Assembly (NCBI GenBank): GCA_052103955.1
Contig: JBQELO010000004.1
Location: 62,001 to 126,000, forward strand
Source: Paenalcaligenes sp052103955
Lineage (GTDB): Bacteria; Pseudomonadota; Gammaproteobacteria; Burkholderiales; Burkholderiaceae_B
DNA: 64,000 bases
Direction of reading: 5' to 3'
The notes beneath the pieces are model-generated. The model made no database searches. It saw only the letters and a list, made by a program, of their open reading frames with translations, and had not been told where the DNA came from. The translations under genes were made by a program, and so were the position numbers. The first letter of the stretch is position 1. Every line of letters starts with the position of its first letter. Shown piece by piece: positions 8,716-17,087 of the stretch.

Positions 8716-9621
8716 TTAGTTGGTCTCCGCAGCGCTACCGGGCAGCATCGGAAAACCAAGGCGTTCACGTGATTCATAGTAGGCTTGTGCCACACCGCGA
8801 GACAGGTTGCGGATACGGCCAATGTAAGCAGCACGTTCAGTCACGCTGATGGCGCCACGGGCATCCAGCAGGTTGAAGGTGTGTGCTGCTTTTAGCGTTT
8901 GTTCGTAAGCAGGCAGAGCCAGATCGATTTCGATCAGACGTTTGGCTTCACTTTCGTAGTCTTGGAAGTGTTGGAACAAGATCGCTGCGTTGGAGTGCTC
9001 GAAGTTGTAGGTGGACTGCTCTACCTCGTTTTGGTGGTAGATGTCGCGGTAATACACCGTACGACCGTGAGCATCACGCGTCCACACCAAGTCGTACACA
9101 CTTTCCACGCCTTGAATGTACATAGCCAAGCGTTCTAGACCGTAAGTGATCTCGCCTGTAGCCGGTACACAGTCCAAGCCGCCTACTTGTTGGAAGTAGG
9201 TGAACTGGGTGACTTCCATACCATTTAGCCATACTTCCCAGCCTAAGCCCCATGCACCTAACGTTGGGTTTTCCCAGTCGTCCTCCACAAAGCGGATGTC
9301 GTGCTGTTTGGGGTCTATGCCCAATGCCTGCAACGAACCTATGTACAGATCCACAATGTTTTCAGGAGCAGGTTTTAGTACAACTTGGTACTGGTAGTAA
9401 TGTTGCAGCCTGTTGGGGTTCTCGCCGTAACGGCCATCGCCAGGGCGGCGTGAGGGCTGCACGTAGGCGGCGCTCCACGGCTCGGGGCCAATAGCACGTA
9501 AGAAGGTTGCAGTATGGGAAGTGCCTGCGCCGACCTCAAGGTCAATGGGTTGTAGCAAAGCGCAGCCTTGTTTATCCCAATACTGTTGAAGCGTAAGAAT
9601 CAGTTGCTGGAAAGTAAGCAT
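8716..9621 (-). CDS. glyQ: Glycyl-tRNA synthetase alpha subunit
   Basis: The catalytic class II subunit of 301 residues. It starts with MLTFQQLILTLQQYWDKQGC, contains QPIDLEVGAGTSHTATFLRA, and has class II motif elements around WSAAYVQPSRRPGDGRYG and GLERLAMYIQGV. It is the first gene of the minus-strand operon glyQ-glyS-gmhB-plsC-ygjP-gloA and is divergent from fumarase across 166 bp. A possible -10 element (TAAAAT on the minus strand at 9665-9670) lies about 45 bp before the start; its -35 partner is weak. Confidence 0.97.
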   Translation of the reverse strand: MLTFQQLILTLQQYWDKQGCALLQPIDLEVGAGTSHTATFLRAIGPEPWSAAYVQPSRRPGDGRYGENPNRLQHYYQYQVVLKPAPENIVDLYIGSLQALGIDPKQHDIRFVEDDWENPTLGAWGLGWEVWLNGMEVTQFTYFQQVGGLDCVPATGEITYGLERLAMYIQGVESVYDLVWTRDAHGRTVYYRDIYHQNEVEQSTYNFEHSNAAILFQHFQDYESEAKRLIEIDLALPAYEQTLKAAHTFNLLDARGAISVTERAAYIGRIRNLSRGVAQAYYESRERLGFPMLPGSAAETN

Positions 9622-9787
9622 AGGGTATAGAGACTATGGTTCGATGTACTGCCAAAATTCTTCCATTTTAGCTGGTTTTGAGTCATGACGGGGCAGAGAC
9701 TGCGTTTGTTCTACGCGAGATGAGGCAGGACAAGTACAATAGCCGGATCACGACGTTTTGGCTTTTATTTGAACAGAAGACCAGCAT

Positions 9788-11311
9788 ATGACAACGATTA
9801 TCAAAGAACAGGACTTAATTCAGTCCATCGCTGATGCCGTACAGTTCATCAGTTACTACCACCCTGCAGACTACATTCAGCATTTGGCACGCGCTTATGA
9901 GCGTGAAGAAAGCCCAGCGGCTAAAGATGCTATTGCACAAATTTTGACCAACTCGCGCATGTGTGCTGAAGGTCACCGCCCAATTTGTCAGGACACCGGT
10001 ATTGTTAACGTGTTTCTGAAAGTGGGTATGGACGTGCGTTTTGACATCAAAGGCAGCTTGCAAGAAGCCTGTGATGAAGGGGTGCGTCAAGGTTACTTGA
10101 ACCCTGATAATCGTTTACGTGCATCAGTACTGTCTGACCCGTTATTTGCCCGTAAAAATACCCGCGACAATACGCCCTGTATTGTCTCTGTAGAGCTGGT
10201 GCCTGGCTCTACAGTGGATGTGCAAGTGGCAGCCAAAGGCGGTGGTTCGGAAAATAAAACCAAATTTGCCATGTTGAACCCTAGCGAATCCTTAGTGGAT
10301 TGGGTGCTACGCATGGTGCCAGAAATGGGTGCGGGTTGGTGTCCTCCTGGCATGTTGGGGATTGGGGTTGGTGGCACGGCTGAAAAAGCGATGCTGATGG
10401 CCAAGCAATCCTTGATGGAAGACATCGATATGTACGAGCTGCTGCAACGCGGCCCACAAAACAAGCTGGAAGAGCTGCGTATTGAGTTGTACGAAAAAGT
10501 GAACGCTTTGGGTATTGGTGCGCAAGGCTTGGGTGGTTTGACCACCGTGCTGGATGTGAAAATCAACACCTACCCAACACACGCTGCCTCTAAACCTGTA
10601 GCCATGATCCCTAACTGTGCAGCCACACGTCACGCGCACTTTGTACTGGACGGTTCAGGCCCTGCCCACTTGCAAGCTCCTTCTTTGGATTTGTGGCCTG
10701 ACGTACATTGGGCACCTGACTACAACAAGTCCAAGCAAGTGAACTTGGATACGCTGACTAAAGAAGAAGTAGCCAGTTGGAAACCCGGTGAAACCTTGTT
10801 GTTGTCCGGCAAAATGTTGACCGGTCGCGATGCCGCACACAAACGTATTCAAGACATGTTGGCCAAAGGCGAAAAACTGCCTGTGGATTTCACTAACCGT
10901 GTGATTTACTACGTAGGCCCTGTTGATCCCGTTCGCGATGAAGCCGTTGGCCCTGCAGGCCCAACCACCGCTACCCGTATGGATAGCTTTACCGACATGA
11001 TGCTAGAACAAACTGGCTTGCTGTCCATGATTGGTAAAGCAGAGCGTGGCCCAGTAGCGATTGAAGCCATTCGCAAACATGGCTCTGCGTACTTGATGGC
11101 AGTAGGTGGTGCGGCGTACTTGGTATCCAAGGCAATTCGTGAGGCCCGCGTCGTGGGCTTTGAAGACTTGGGTATGGAAGCTATTTACGAGTTTGAAGTC
11201 AAAGATATGCCCGTGACTGTGGCGGTGGATTCCCAAGGTACATCGGTACACAAAACAGGCCCAGCTGTGTGGCGCAAGCGTATTGCTGAGATTCCAGTGG
11301 TTCCTGTGTAA
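9788..11311 (+). CDS. fumA: Fumarate hydratase, class I (iron-sulfur), single chain
   Basis: Interconverts fumarate and malate in the citric acid cycle using an oxygen-sensitive 4Fe-4S cluster. The 507-residue protein has both halves of class I hydro-lyases: N-terminal alpha type with MCAEGHRPICQDTG near residue 60, KGGGSENKTKFAML and GWCPPGMLGIGVGGTAE, then IPNCAATRHAHFVLDG, and beta type with LLSGKMLTGRDAAHKR and AVGPAGPTTATRMDSF. Candidate cluster cysteines sit in ICQDTG, GWCPPG and PNCAATRH. An RBS is poor, but the ATG at 9788 gives the expected N-terminus. A possible -10 TACAAT lies at 9735-9740. A good terminator follows. FumA versus FumB cannot be separated by sequence alone. Confidence 0.95.
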   Translation: MTTIIKEQDLIQSIADAVQFISYYHPADYIQHLARAYEREESPAAKDAIAQILTNSRMCAEGHRPICQDTGIVNVFLKVGMDVRFDIKGSLQEACDEGVRQGYLNPDNRLRASVLSDPLFARKNTRDNTPCIVSVELVPGSTVDVQVAAKGGGSENKTKFAMLNPSESLVDWVLRMVPEMGAGWCPPGMLGIGVGGTAEKAMLMAKQSLMEDIDMYELLQRGPQNKLEELRIELYEKVNALGIGAQGLGGLTTVLDVKINTYPTHAASKPVAMIPNCAATRHAHFVLDGSGPAHLQAPSLDLWPDVHWAPDYNKSKQVNLDTLTKEEVASWKPGETLLLSGKMLTGRDAAHKRIQDMLAKGEKLPVDFTNRVIYYVGPVDPVRDEAVGPAGPTTATRMDSFTDMMLEQTGLLSMIGKAERGPVAIEAIRKHGSAYLMAVGGAAYLVSKAIREARVVGFEDLGMEAIYEFEVKDMPVTVAVDSQGTSVHKTGPAVWRKRIAEIPVVPV

Positions 11312-11363
11312 GGTTCTGCTGTTGCTGGTAAGGACGAGTGTGGAAATGTATCGTCCTTCTGAA

Positions 11364-11397
11364 AACACCCTATGCGTAATGCTGGGGTGTTTTTTTA
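11364..11397 (+). terminator. Rho-independent terminator after fumarase
   Basis: A 7-bp stem AACACCC / GGGTGTT (11364-11370 with 11385-11391, 14-nt loop) runs into a T-rich tail about 55 bp beyond the fumarase stop codon. Confidence 0.85.
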
Positions 11398-11427
11398 TGG
11401 GTGGTTTGTACGTGAGTAAAGGAGAGG

Positions 11428-11680
11428 GTAAAAGCCTGCTTACTTACGACTGGACTGCATGAGCCTCAAAGCCCACTTACTCACCACTGGGCTGCATTAG
11501 TCTAAGGCTGCGAAAGTATTTTTTTATTTGAGACACCAAATAAAAAAACACTTCCATCCGCCTTTTGCTCGTCGCATGCAGAGGTTTTTGCATCGGTGAT
11601 TGCTGTGAGCTGTGCATACTTCTGAGCAAAACAGCACGTAATGCAATGCAAGTTCTCCAGCGTGTGCGATGAAAGCGGTC
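11428..11680 (-). repeat. Composite intergenic repeat, copy 2 (intact A unit, decayed B unit)
   Basis: The A hairpin is nearly perfect at 11515-11552: 16-bp arms such as AGTATTTTTTTATTTG around the loop AGACAC, which is GTGTCT on the other strand. The GGCGGATGG block and CGCAGCC block flank it as in other copies. Only the outer edge of unit B remains (CCAGCGTGTGCGATGAA at about 11657-11673); its hairpin is missing. The outer edge of unit A is tandemly duplicated as two 37-bp copies (11431-11467 and 11468-11504, about 29 of 37 identical). It sits between the terminators of the convergent fumarase and folK genes. Confidence 0.85.
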
Positions 11681-11690
11681 GTTAGAAACA

Positions 11691-11721
11691 ACAAAGCCCC
11701 AGCAATACACTAGGGCTTTGT
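11691..11721 (-). terminator. Probable terminator of the hda...folK minus-strand genes
   Basis: A 9-bp stem ACAAAGCCC / GGGCTTTGT (11691-11699 with 11713-11721, 13-nt loop) lies 31 bp past the folK stop on the minus strand. The following minus-strand bases are TGTTTCTAA, so the U-tract is short and efficiency uncertain. Confidence 0.65.
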
Positions 11722-11752
11722 CAGCATATAGGTCTTCACGTAGACGAACAGA

Positions 11753-12259
11753 TTACTCGTCGTCTTCGTCGTCAAACCCCATATCTAAGGCCTCAATACC
11801 TTGATCAGCCACGCTAGGCAGCAGGTCTTGAACTGAACCTTGAGCTAACTTCAGCGTAGGGGCTAAGTCAGCTAACGGATACAGCACAAACGCACGCTGG
11901 TGCATTCTAGGGTGTGGCAAAGTGAGTTCTGGCGTATCTAATTGCGTATCGCCAAACACCAACAAGTCTAAGTCTAATGTACGTGGGCCATTGTGTTCAG
12001 TACGTACGCGGCCATGCTTGTTTTCTAGGTCCTGTAGTGCGTGTAGTAGCTCTAGTGGGTCCAAAGTGGTGTGTAGGCTGACGACCGCGTTAATGAAATC
12101 AGGGCCAGTGGCCTCAAAAGGTGCAGTGCGGTAAAAGCCAGAGCTTTCCAGATTGGAACAACCTGGCAGTTCACGCAATTCATCAATCACATCTAGCAGC
12201 ATACCGATGGGGTCGCCTAAGTTAGCGCCTAGAGCAATATAAGCAAGGGTTTTACTCAT
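11753..12259 (-). CDS. folK: 2-amino-4-hydroxy-6-hydroxymethyldihydropteridine pyrophosphokinase
   Basis: Transfers pyrophosphate from ATP to 6-hydroxymethyl-dihydropterin in folate synthesis. The chosen 168-residue form begins MSKTLAYIALGANLGDP, the normal FolK start; in-frame sequence further upstream lies inside pcnB and is not family-like. Signature elements are SSGFYRTAPFEATGPDFINAVV, EHNGPRTLDLDLLVFG (the HPPK signature with metal-binding Asp pair) and LPHPRMHQRAFVLYPL. The C-terminus has an unusual acidic tail, DMGFDDEDDE. The start overlaps the 3' end of pcnB by 8 bp, giving the pcnB-folK pair common in proteobacteria. Confidence 0.94.
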   Translation of the reverse strand: MSKTLAYIALGANLGDPIGMLLDVIDELRELPGCSNLESSGFYRTAPFEATGPDFINAVVSLHTTLDPLELLHALQDLENKHGRVRTEHNGPRTLDLDLLVFGDTQLDTPELTLPHPRMHQRAFVLYPLADLAPTLKLAQGSVQDLLPSVADQGIEALDMGFDDEDDE

Positions 12260-13616
12260 TGGTGCTGTCCTGCGAGATAGTGTTTTTGATGCGTTTTCGT
12301 GGGGTGCGTCTACGACGAGAGGTTGTGCTGCTACTGCGCGGTGCAGTGGGGCGGGCTTCAATCATCGCGGCACGTGTTTCAGTACTGTCGCTATCAGCCA
12401 GATCCATCCACCACTGCGCCATTAGGCTGTCTACTTCTTTAGCTTCAGCACGCAATTGCAGGAAGTCTACGGCAGCACGGAAGCGGGGCAATTCAATCAT
12501 GCGCCAGATGGCACGGTTATTGACGCGCTCAAAACGTGGCTGCATAAACCAAATTTCACGCATGTCACCTTGGTAACGGCGTTGAATAGGCAGTACGCTG
12601 CTTTGTGCTTCAATCACGATATCGCTGGCTTCAGATAACGCTTGTACCGGAGGTGAACCCGCTTTAATACGTTTAGCACACTGTTCTTGTACGGGCTTCC
12701 ACAGCAAGGCAGCAAACACAAAGCTAGGGCTGGTGCTGCGGCCACTGCGTACTCGACTGTCGGTGCGAGCCAGTGCAATTTCTAAAAACAAGCGCTGTTC
12801 TGGGTCGGCCAAGCTGTGCTCAAGAAATGGCAACAGATACGGCATCAGAGCTTCTTGCTGTAGCTGCTCTAAACACTTCAGCGAGTGGCCACATTCCAGT
12901 AGTTTCAGCAATTCATCAAACAGTCTGGACTCAGGCACGTTGGTGATGAGAGATGCCAGTTTTTGGATGGGCTGATGGGTTTGTGGTTCGATGGTGGCGT
13001 TTAACTTGGCAGCAAAACGCAGTGCGCGCAACATACGTACCGGGTCTTCACGGTAACGGGTGTCGGGGTCACCAATCATGCGCACCACACGGTTTTTCAG
13101 GTCTTCTACACCGTTGTGGTAGTCAATCACTTCTTCAGTGATAGGGTCGTAATACAGCGCATTTAAGGTGAAGTCACGGCGGTTTACATCGTCCAGTAAC
13201 TCACCGTATTCGTTGTCGCGCAAGATACGGCCATGGGCATCGGTTTGTTGCTTCTGGCTGTCTCCGGCCCTGAAGGTGGAGGTTTCGATAATCTCACGAC
13301 CAAACACCACGTGCACCAGTTTGAAGCGCTTGCCAATAATGCGGGCACGTCTAAACAGGGGGCGTATTTGCTCGGGTGTGGCGTTAGTCGCCACATCAAA
13401 GTCTTTGGGCTCTAGCCCTGCAATCAAGTCGCGAACAGCACCGCCCACCACATAGGCTTCGTAGCCATGTTGTTGCAGTACCTCACACACTTTGAAGGCA
13501 TGGCGAGAAACCAAGTCCGGGTCAATCCCGTGTTGGGATTGAGCCAGACGTTTAGGCCCCTTGGAAGGGGCGGCGAATAAGCGCGCGACGAAAGTTTTTA
13601 TTGTTCGTTTTAGCAT
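12252..13616 (-). CDS. pcnB: Poly(A) polymerase I
   Basis: Adds 3' poly(A) tails to RNA and promotes decay. The 454-residue protein has the class II nucleotidyltransferase signature YVVGGAVRDLIAG near residue 56 and catalytic KDFDVATNATPEQI. RRDFTLNALYYDP and GDPDTRYREDPVRMLRALRFAAKL distinguish PcnB-type enzymes from most CCA-adding enzymes. The C-terminus is strongly basic (SRRRRTPRKRIKN), as is typical for PcnB. It sits in a minus-strand run hda, HAD phosphatase, pcnB, folK and overlaps folK by 8 bp. A CCA-adding function is less likely given length and tail. Confidence 0.93.
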   Translation of the reverse strand: MLKRTIKTFVARLFAAPSKGPKRLAQSQHGIDPDLVSRHAFKVCEVLQQHGYEAYVVGGAVRDLIAGLEPKDFDVATNATPEQIRPLFRRARIIGKRFKLVHVVFGREIIETSTFRAGDSQKQQTDAHGRILRDNEYGELLDDVNRRDFTLNALYYDPITEEVIDYHNGVEDLKNRVVRMIGDPDTRYREDPVRMLRALRFAAKLNATIEPQTHQPIQKLASLITNVPESRLFDELLKLLECGHSLKCLEQLQQEALMPYLLPFLEHSLADPEQRLFLEIALARTDSRVRSGRSTSPSFVFAALLWKPVQEQCAKRIKAGSPPVQALSEASDIVIEAQSSVLPIQRRYQGDMREIWFMQPRFERVNNRAIWRMIELPRFRAAVDFLQLRAEAKEVDSLMAQWWMDLADSDSTETRAAMIEARPTAPRSSSTTSRRRRTPRKRIKNTISQDSTNE

Positions 13617-13625
13617 GAGCGTTGA

Positions 13626-14327
13626 TTAGGATTTTTCATCCATTAGCTGTGCGAACAGGTCCAGAATGGCCCAGTCACGCTCAGTAGCGGTACGTCGTAG
13701 GCTATCACCGGGGTTGGTCGCAACAGGATCAGAAACCAGTTCCATCAGGGGCAAGTCATTGCTGGAGTCGCTGTAGAACCAGATACGATCAAAGTTATTA
13801 CGTTGCAATCCCAGCTCGTGCAACCATTGGTCCACACGGGTGATTTTACCTTCACGGAAGCTTGGTACGCCGGTTAATTTACCGGTGTAGAGACCGTCGC
13901 GTTCTTCAGCTAAGGTGGCGATGAGGTGCTCGATGCCCAGAGCTTTAGCAATGGGGGTGGTTACGAATTCGTTTGTGGCAGTCACAATAGCGCACAAATG
14001 CCCTTGCTGTTGGTGATAACGCACCAAATCCATTGCAGCAGGTTTGATGGATGGCAGAATGACTTCTTCCATGAACTCAGCTTGCCATGTCAGTAGTTCG
14101 TGGCGTGGTGTGTTGCTTAACAAGCCCAACATGAATTCGGCGGATTCTTCCGCCGTCAGGTTGCCTTGGTTGTAGCGATCCATGAGATCTTCGTTTTTAC
14201 GTCTGGCTTCTTCTGGGTCACCAGCACGACCAGTGCGCGCAAGGAACTCAGCCCATTGATAATCGCTGTCCAAGGGAAGCAGAGTGTGGTCCAGATCGAA
14301 AAGTGCCAGATTAGTTGGGGTATTCAT
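13626..14327 (-). CDS. HAD-superfamily IB hydrolase (SerB/PGP-like phosphatase)
   Basis: The 233-residue protein has the HAD nucleophile motif LALFDLDHTLLPLDSDYQW at residues 7-25, motif II as AIVTATNEFV near residue 116, and the acidic motif IV as FYSDSSNDLPLME near residue 184. DSDYQW after the nucleophile and the helical cap insertion are typical of the HAD-IB group often annotated as phosphoserine-phosphatase-like. The substrate cannot be told from sequence. It lies 6 bp after hda and 9 bp before pcnB on the same strand, an arrangement I associate with Burkholderiales. Confidence 0.88.
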   Translation of the reverse strand: MNTPTNLALFDLDHTLLPLDSDYQWAEFLARTGRAGDPEEARRKNEDLMDRYNQGNLTAEESAEFMLGLLSNTPRHELLTWQAEFMEEVILPSIKPAAMDLVRYHQQQGHLCAIVTATNEFVTTPIAKALGIEHLIATLAEERDGLYTGKLTGVPSFREGKITRVDQWLHELGLQRNNFDRIWFYSDSSNDLPLMELVSDPVATNPGDSLRRTATERDWAILDLFAQLMDEKS

Positions 14328-14333
14328 AGCTAC

Positions 14334-15026
14334 TCAAACAGAAAGAAGGCCTTCGGCCAATAAGTCTCGAAGCAAGGGCAAGGTAATGTGCCGCTTGCGT
14401 GTAAGTGAATAACGGTCCAGAGCATCAATCAGGTTGATGAGCTGGCCCATATCGCGTTCATAATGGGTTAATACCCAATGCATGACCTCTGGGGTCAGGT
14501 GCAGGCTTTTTTCTAAAGCACGGGTGCGCAGCGCTTCTTCGCGCTCGGCATCCGATAAGTGTTGTAATCGGAAGACCAAATCCCATCCTAGCCTTGTACG
14601 CAAATCTTCGCGTACCTTTGTAACCAATGGTGCAAATTCGCCGGAAACTAGGATAATAAAGGCTTGGCTAGATACTGCACACTCGCGCCAGCGATTGTAC
14701 AGAGCAAATATTGCAGCTTGTCCAGCCGCGCTGAATTGTTCGATATTGTCAATAGCAACGAGCGGCTGGGTGAACGATTCAGCCGAGATTAGCTTCTTTA
14801 GCTGCGCAATAGAATCAGAAGCACTAAAATAGACTCCGTGATGACGCGCAGCCATGGCTTGCAGCAAATGCGTACGACCAACACCAGGCGCACCATATAA
14901 ATAAATGGCGCGACCAGACTGACACTGCATCAGGGCGTTTAGCACTTCCTGATTGGAACCGATAACAAAGTTATCCAGTGTTGGAGTAGGGGTTGGAGAA
15001 ATATCCAGAATCAGTTGTTGGTTCAT
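14334..15026 (-). CDS. hda: DnaA regulatory inactivator Hda
   Basis: An AAA+ protein of 230 residues homologous to the central part of DnaA. Bound to the DNA-loaded sliding clamp it stimulates ATP hydrolysis by DnaA and limits re-initiation. The N-terminal QLILDI is a clamp-binding (QL-type) motif. The P-loop is YGAPGVGRTHLLQA, with Arg in place of the usual Lys as is common in Hda, followed by LVAIDNIEQ (Walker B) and AEREEALRTRA. The start MNQQLILDI at 15026 places the clamp motif at the N-terminus; the longer reading upstream is not family-like. It is divergent from purM with 54 bp between starts. Confidence 0.93.
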   Translation of the reverse strand: MNQQLILDISPTPTPTLDNFVIGSNQEVLNALMQCQSGRAIYLYGAPGVGRTHLLQAMAARHHGVYFSASDSIAQLKKLISAESFTQPLVAIDNIEQFSAAGQAAIFALYNRWRECAVSSQAFIILVSGEFAPLVTKVREDLRTRLGWDLVFRLQHLSDAEREEALRTRALEKSLHLTPEVMHWVLTHYERDMGQLINLIDALDRYSLTRKRHITLPLLRDLLAEGLLSV

Positions 15027-15080
15027 GTGTCGTACAATCTCATCCAACCTGTAATTCTTACATATCCCACGGCTTTTCTC

Positions 15081-16130
15081 ATGACAAACAATCAATCCGT
15101 ATCATTAACCTACCGCGATGCAGGGGTAGACATTGACGCAGGGGATGCCCTTGTTGATCGCATCAAACCTTTAGCCGCTAGAACCATGCGCCCAGGCGTC
15201 ATGGCAGGTATTGGCGGCTTCGGTGCCCTGTTCGAGGTACCTAAACATCTCAAAGAGCCTGTATTGGTGTCCGGCACAGATGGTGTCGGTACCAAATTAC
15301 GTTTGGCCTTTGATTGGCAACGGCACGATACCGTTGGTATAGACCTAGTCGCCATGAGTGTTAATGATATTCTGGTTCAAGGTGCAGAGCCATTGTACTT
15401 TCTGGATTACTTTGCGTGTGGAACTTTGTCAGTAGATACTGCTGCACAAGTTGTCGCAGGTATTGCAAAGGGCTGTGAGCTGTCCGGTTGTGCTTTGATT
15501 GGCGGTGAAACGGCTGAAATGCCGGGTATGTACCCAGAAGGCGAGTACGATTTGGCTGGTTTTGCTGTGGGTGCTGTGGAAAAGTCACACATCATCTCTG
15601 GTCAGAACATTGGCGCGGGTGATGTGGTGTTGGGTCTGGCATCTAGTGGTGCGCACTCTAACGGTTTCTCGTTGATCCGTAAGATCATCAGTCACGCGAA
15701 TGCGAAGCCCACCGATATGTTGGATGGCCGCCCATTGGCTGACGTCGTGATGGAACCTACACGTTTGTACGTGAAATCCATGTTGTCCGCATTGGCCGCT
15801 CACCGTGAGTCCATCAAAGGTATGGCGCACATTACAGGCGGTGGTTTGTTGGAAAACATTCCACGTGTATTGCCTAAAAACACGGCAGCACGCATTCAGC
15901 GCGATTCTTGGGAAATGCCAGCACTGTTCCAGTGGTTGCAAGAAAACGGCGGCGTGGCCGACGAAGAAATGTGGCGCGTGTTTAACTGCGGTATCGGTAT
16001 GGTAGTGGTAGTGCCTGCAGACCAAGCTGACGTGGTTGCTGCGCACCTAAGCGAACAGGGCGAAACCGTGTACCGCTTAGGCGAGATCGTAGAAAGGGTT
16101 GCGGATCAGCCACAAGTGCTGATGGTGTAA
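15081..16130 (+). CDS. purM: Phosphoribosylformylglycinamidine cyclo-ligase (AIR synthetase)
   Basis: Closes the imidazole ring in purine synthesis, using ATP to make AIR from FGAM. The 349-residue protein has SLTYRDAGVDIDAGDALVD at the N-terminus, the PurM glycine-rich element GGFGALFEVP, VSGTDGVGTKLRLA, MSVNDILVQGAEPLYFLDY and GGETAEMPGMY. The catalytic domain ends with FNCGIGMVVVV. The ATG at 15081 is chosen because the upstream extension runs into hda sequence. A TACAAT at 15033-15038 could be its -10. It is convergent with miaA, with a 3-bp gap. Confidence 0.96.
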   Translation: MTNNQSVSLTYRDAGVDIDAGDALVDRIKPLAARTMRPGVMAGIGGFGALFEVPKHLKEPVLVSGTDGVGTKLRLAFDWQRHDTVGIDLVAMSVNDILVQGAEPLYFLDYFACGTLSVDTAAQVVAGIAKGCELSGCALIGGETAEMPGMYPEGEYDLAGFAVGAVEKSHIISGQNIGAGDVVLGLASSGAHSNGFSLIRKIISHANAKPTDMLDGRPLADVVMEPTRLYVKSMLSALAAHRESIKGMAHITGGGLLENIPRVLPKNTAARIQRDSWEMPALFQWLQENGGVADEEMWRVFNCGIGMVVVVPADQADVVAAHLSEQGETVYRLGEIVERVADQPQVLMV

Positions 16131-16133
16131 GCC

Positions 16134-17084
16134 TTAAACGGTGGGCCAGACGTTTGCTGCTGCGTCCACCACTGCATCCGCTTTGTGCGGATTCAAGCAG
16201 TCCATACTAAGCCGTTGCGGGTCACTACGCAGCCACGTCAACTGTCGTTTGGCGAGCTGCCTAGTTGCTGCAATGGCTTTTTCTATGGCCTCAGCCTGTG
16301 TGCACTCCCCATCTAAGTGCGCCCACAGTTGTCTGTAGCCCACACAGCGTATAGAAGGCAGGCTGGTGTTCAGGTCAGGCCTCGCATACAAGGTTTGCAC
16401 TTCGGCAAGTAGGCCTGCATCAATCATTTGTTGATAGCGCAGTGCTATTTGCGCGTGTAACCATGCGCGGTCAGAGGGCTCTAGGCTGAGTGTGTGAAAC
16501 GGGATGTTAGGTTTTTGCCGCTCTTGTTCTTGCAGCCATGCGCTCATGGGCTTGCCGCTGATTTCGTAAATTTCCATCGCTCGTTGTATACGCTGACTAT
16601 CGTTGGGAGCCAGTCGTGCAGCGGTGATGGGGTCATATTCCGCGAGTTGTTGGTGCATGGCAGGCCACCCTAGTTGTGTACCTTGCTCTACTAAGCGAGC
16701 CCGTATTTCGGGAATGGATGAGGGTAGGTCATTAAGGCCCTCACGCAAGGCTTTGTAGTACAGCATGGTGCCACCGCACAGCAGTGGATAGCGGCCACGT
16801 TGCCAAATGTCGTGTATGAGTTGAGTGGCGTCTGCGGCAAACTCGGCAGCCGAATAGCTTTGTGCAGGGTCGCGTATGTCCAGTAAGTGGTGTGGCACCA
16901 GTGCTTGTTCTTCGGCGCTGGGTTTGGCCGTACCTATATCCATACCTTGGTAAATGGTGGCCGAGTCCATCACGATAATCTCGATGGGCCAGCGCTTGGC
17001 TAAGGCAAGGGTAGAGGCACTTTTGCCCGCAGCGGTTGGCCCTGTTAGGCAAATCACTGGCAGGCTAGAGGTGTAGCGAGTCAT
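16134..17084 (-). CDS. miaA: tRNA dimethylallyltransferase MiaA
   Basis: Adds the isopentenyl group to A37 of tRNAs reading UNN codons. The 316-residue protein starts with a P-loop, CLTGPTAAGKSASTLALA (residues 12-29), and contains IVMDSATIYQGMDIGTAKP, VPHHLLDIRDP and GGTMLYYKALREGL. Later elements are NDSQRIQRAMEIYEISGKP and RCVGYRQLWAHLDGE. It follows mutL by 3 bp on the minus strand, the mutL-miaA order common in proteobacteria, and faces purM across 3 bp. There is no room for an independent terminator on either side. Confidence 0.96.
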   Translation of the reverse strand: MTRYTSSLPVICLTGPTAAGKSASTLALAKRWPIEIIVMDSATIYQGMDIGTAKPSAEEQALVPHHLLDIRDPAQSYSAAEFAADATQLIHDIWQRGRYPLLCGGTMLYYKALREGLNDLPSSIPEIRARLVEQGTQLGWPAMHQQLAEYDPITAARLAPNDSQRIQRAMEIYEISGKPMSAWLQEQERQKPNIPFHTLSLEPSDRAWLHAQIALRYQQMIDAGLLAEVQTLYARPDLNTSLPSIRCVGYRQLWAHLDGECTQAEAIEKAIAATRQLAKRQLTWLRSDPQRLSMDCLNPHKADAVVDAAANVWPTV

Positions 17085-17087
17085 GCT

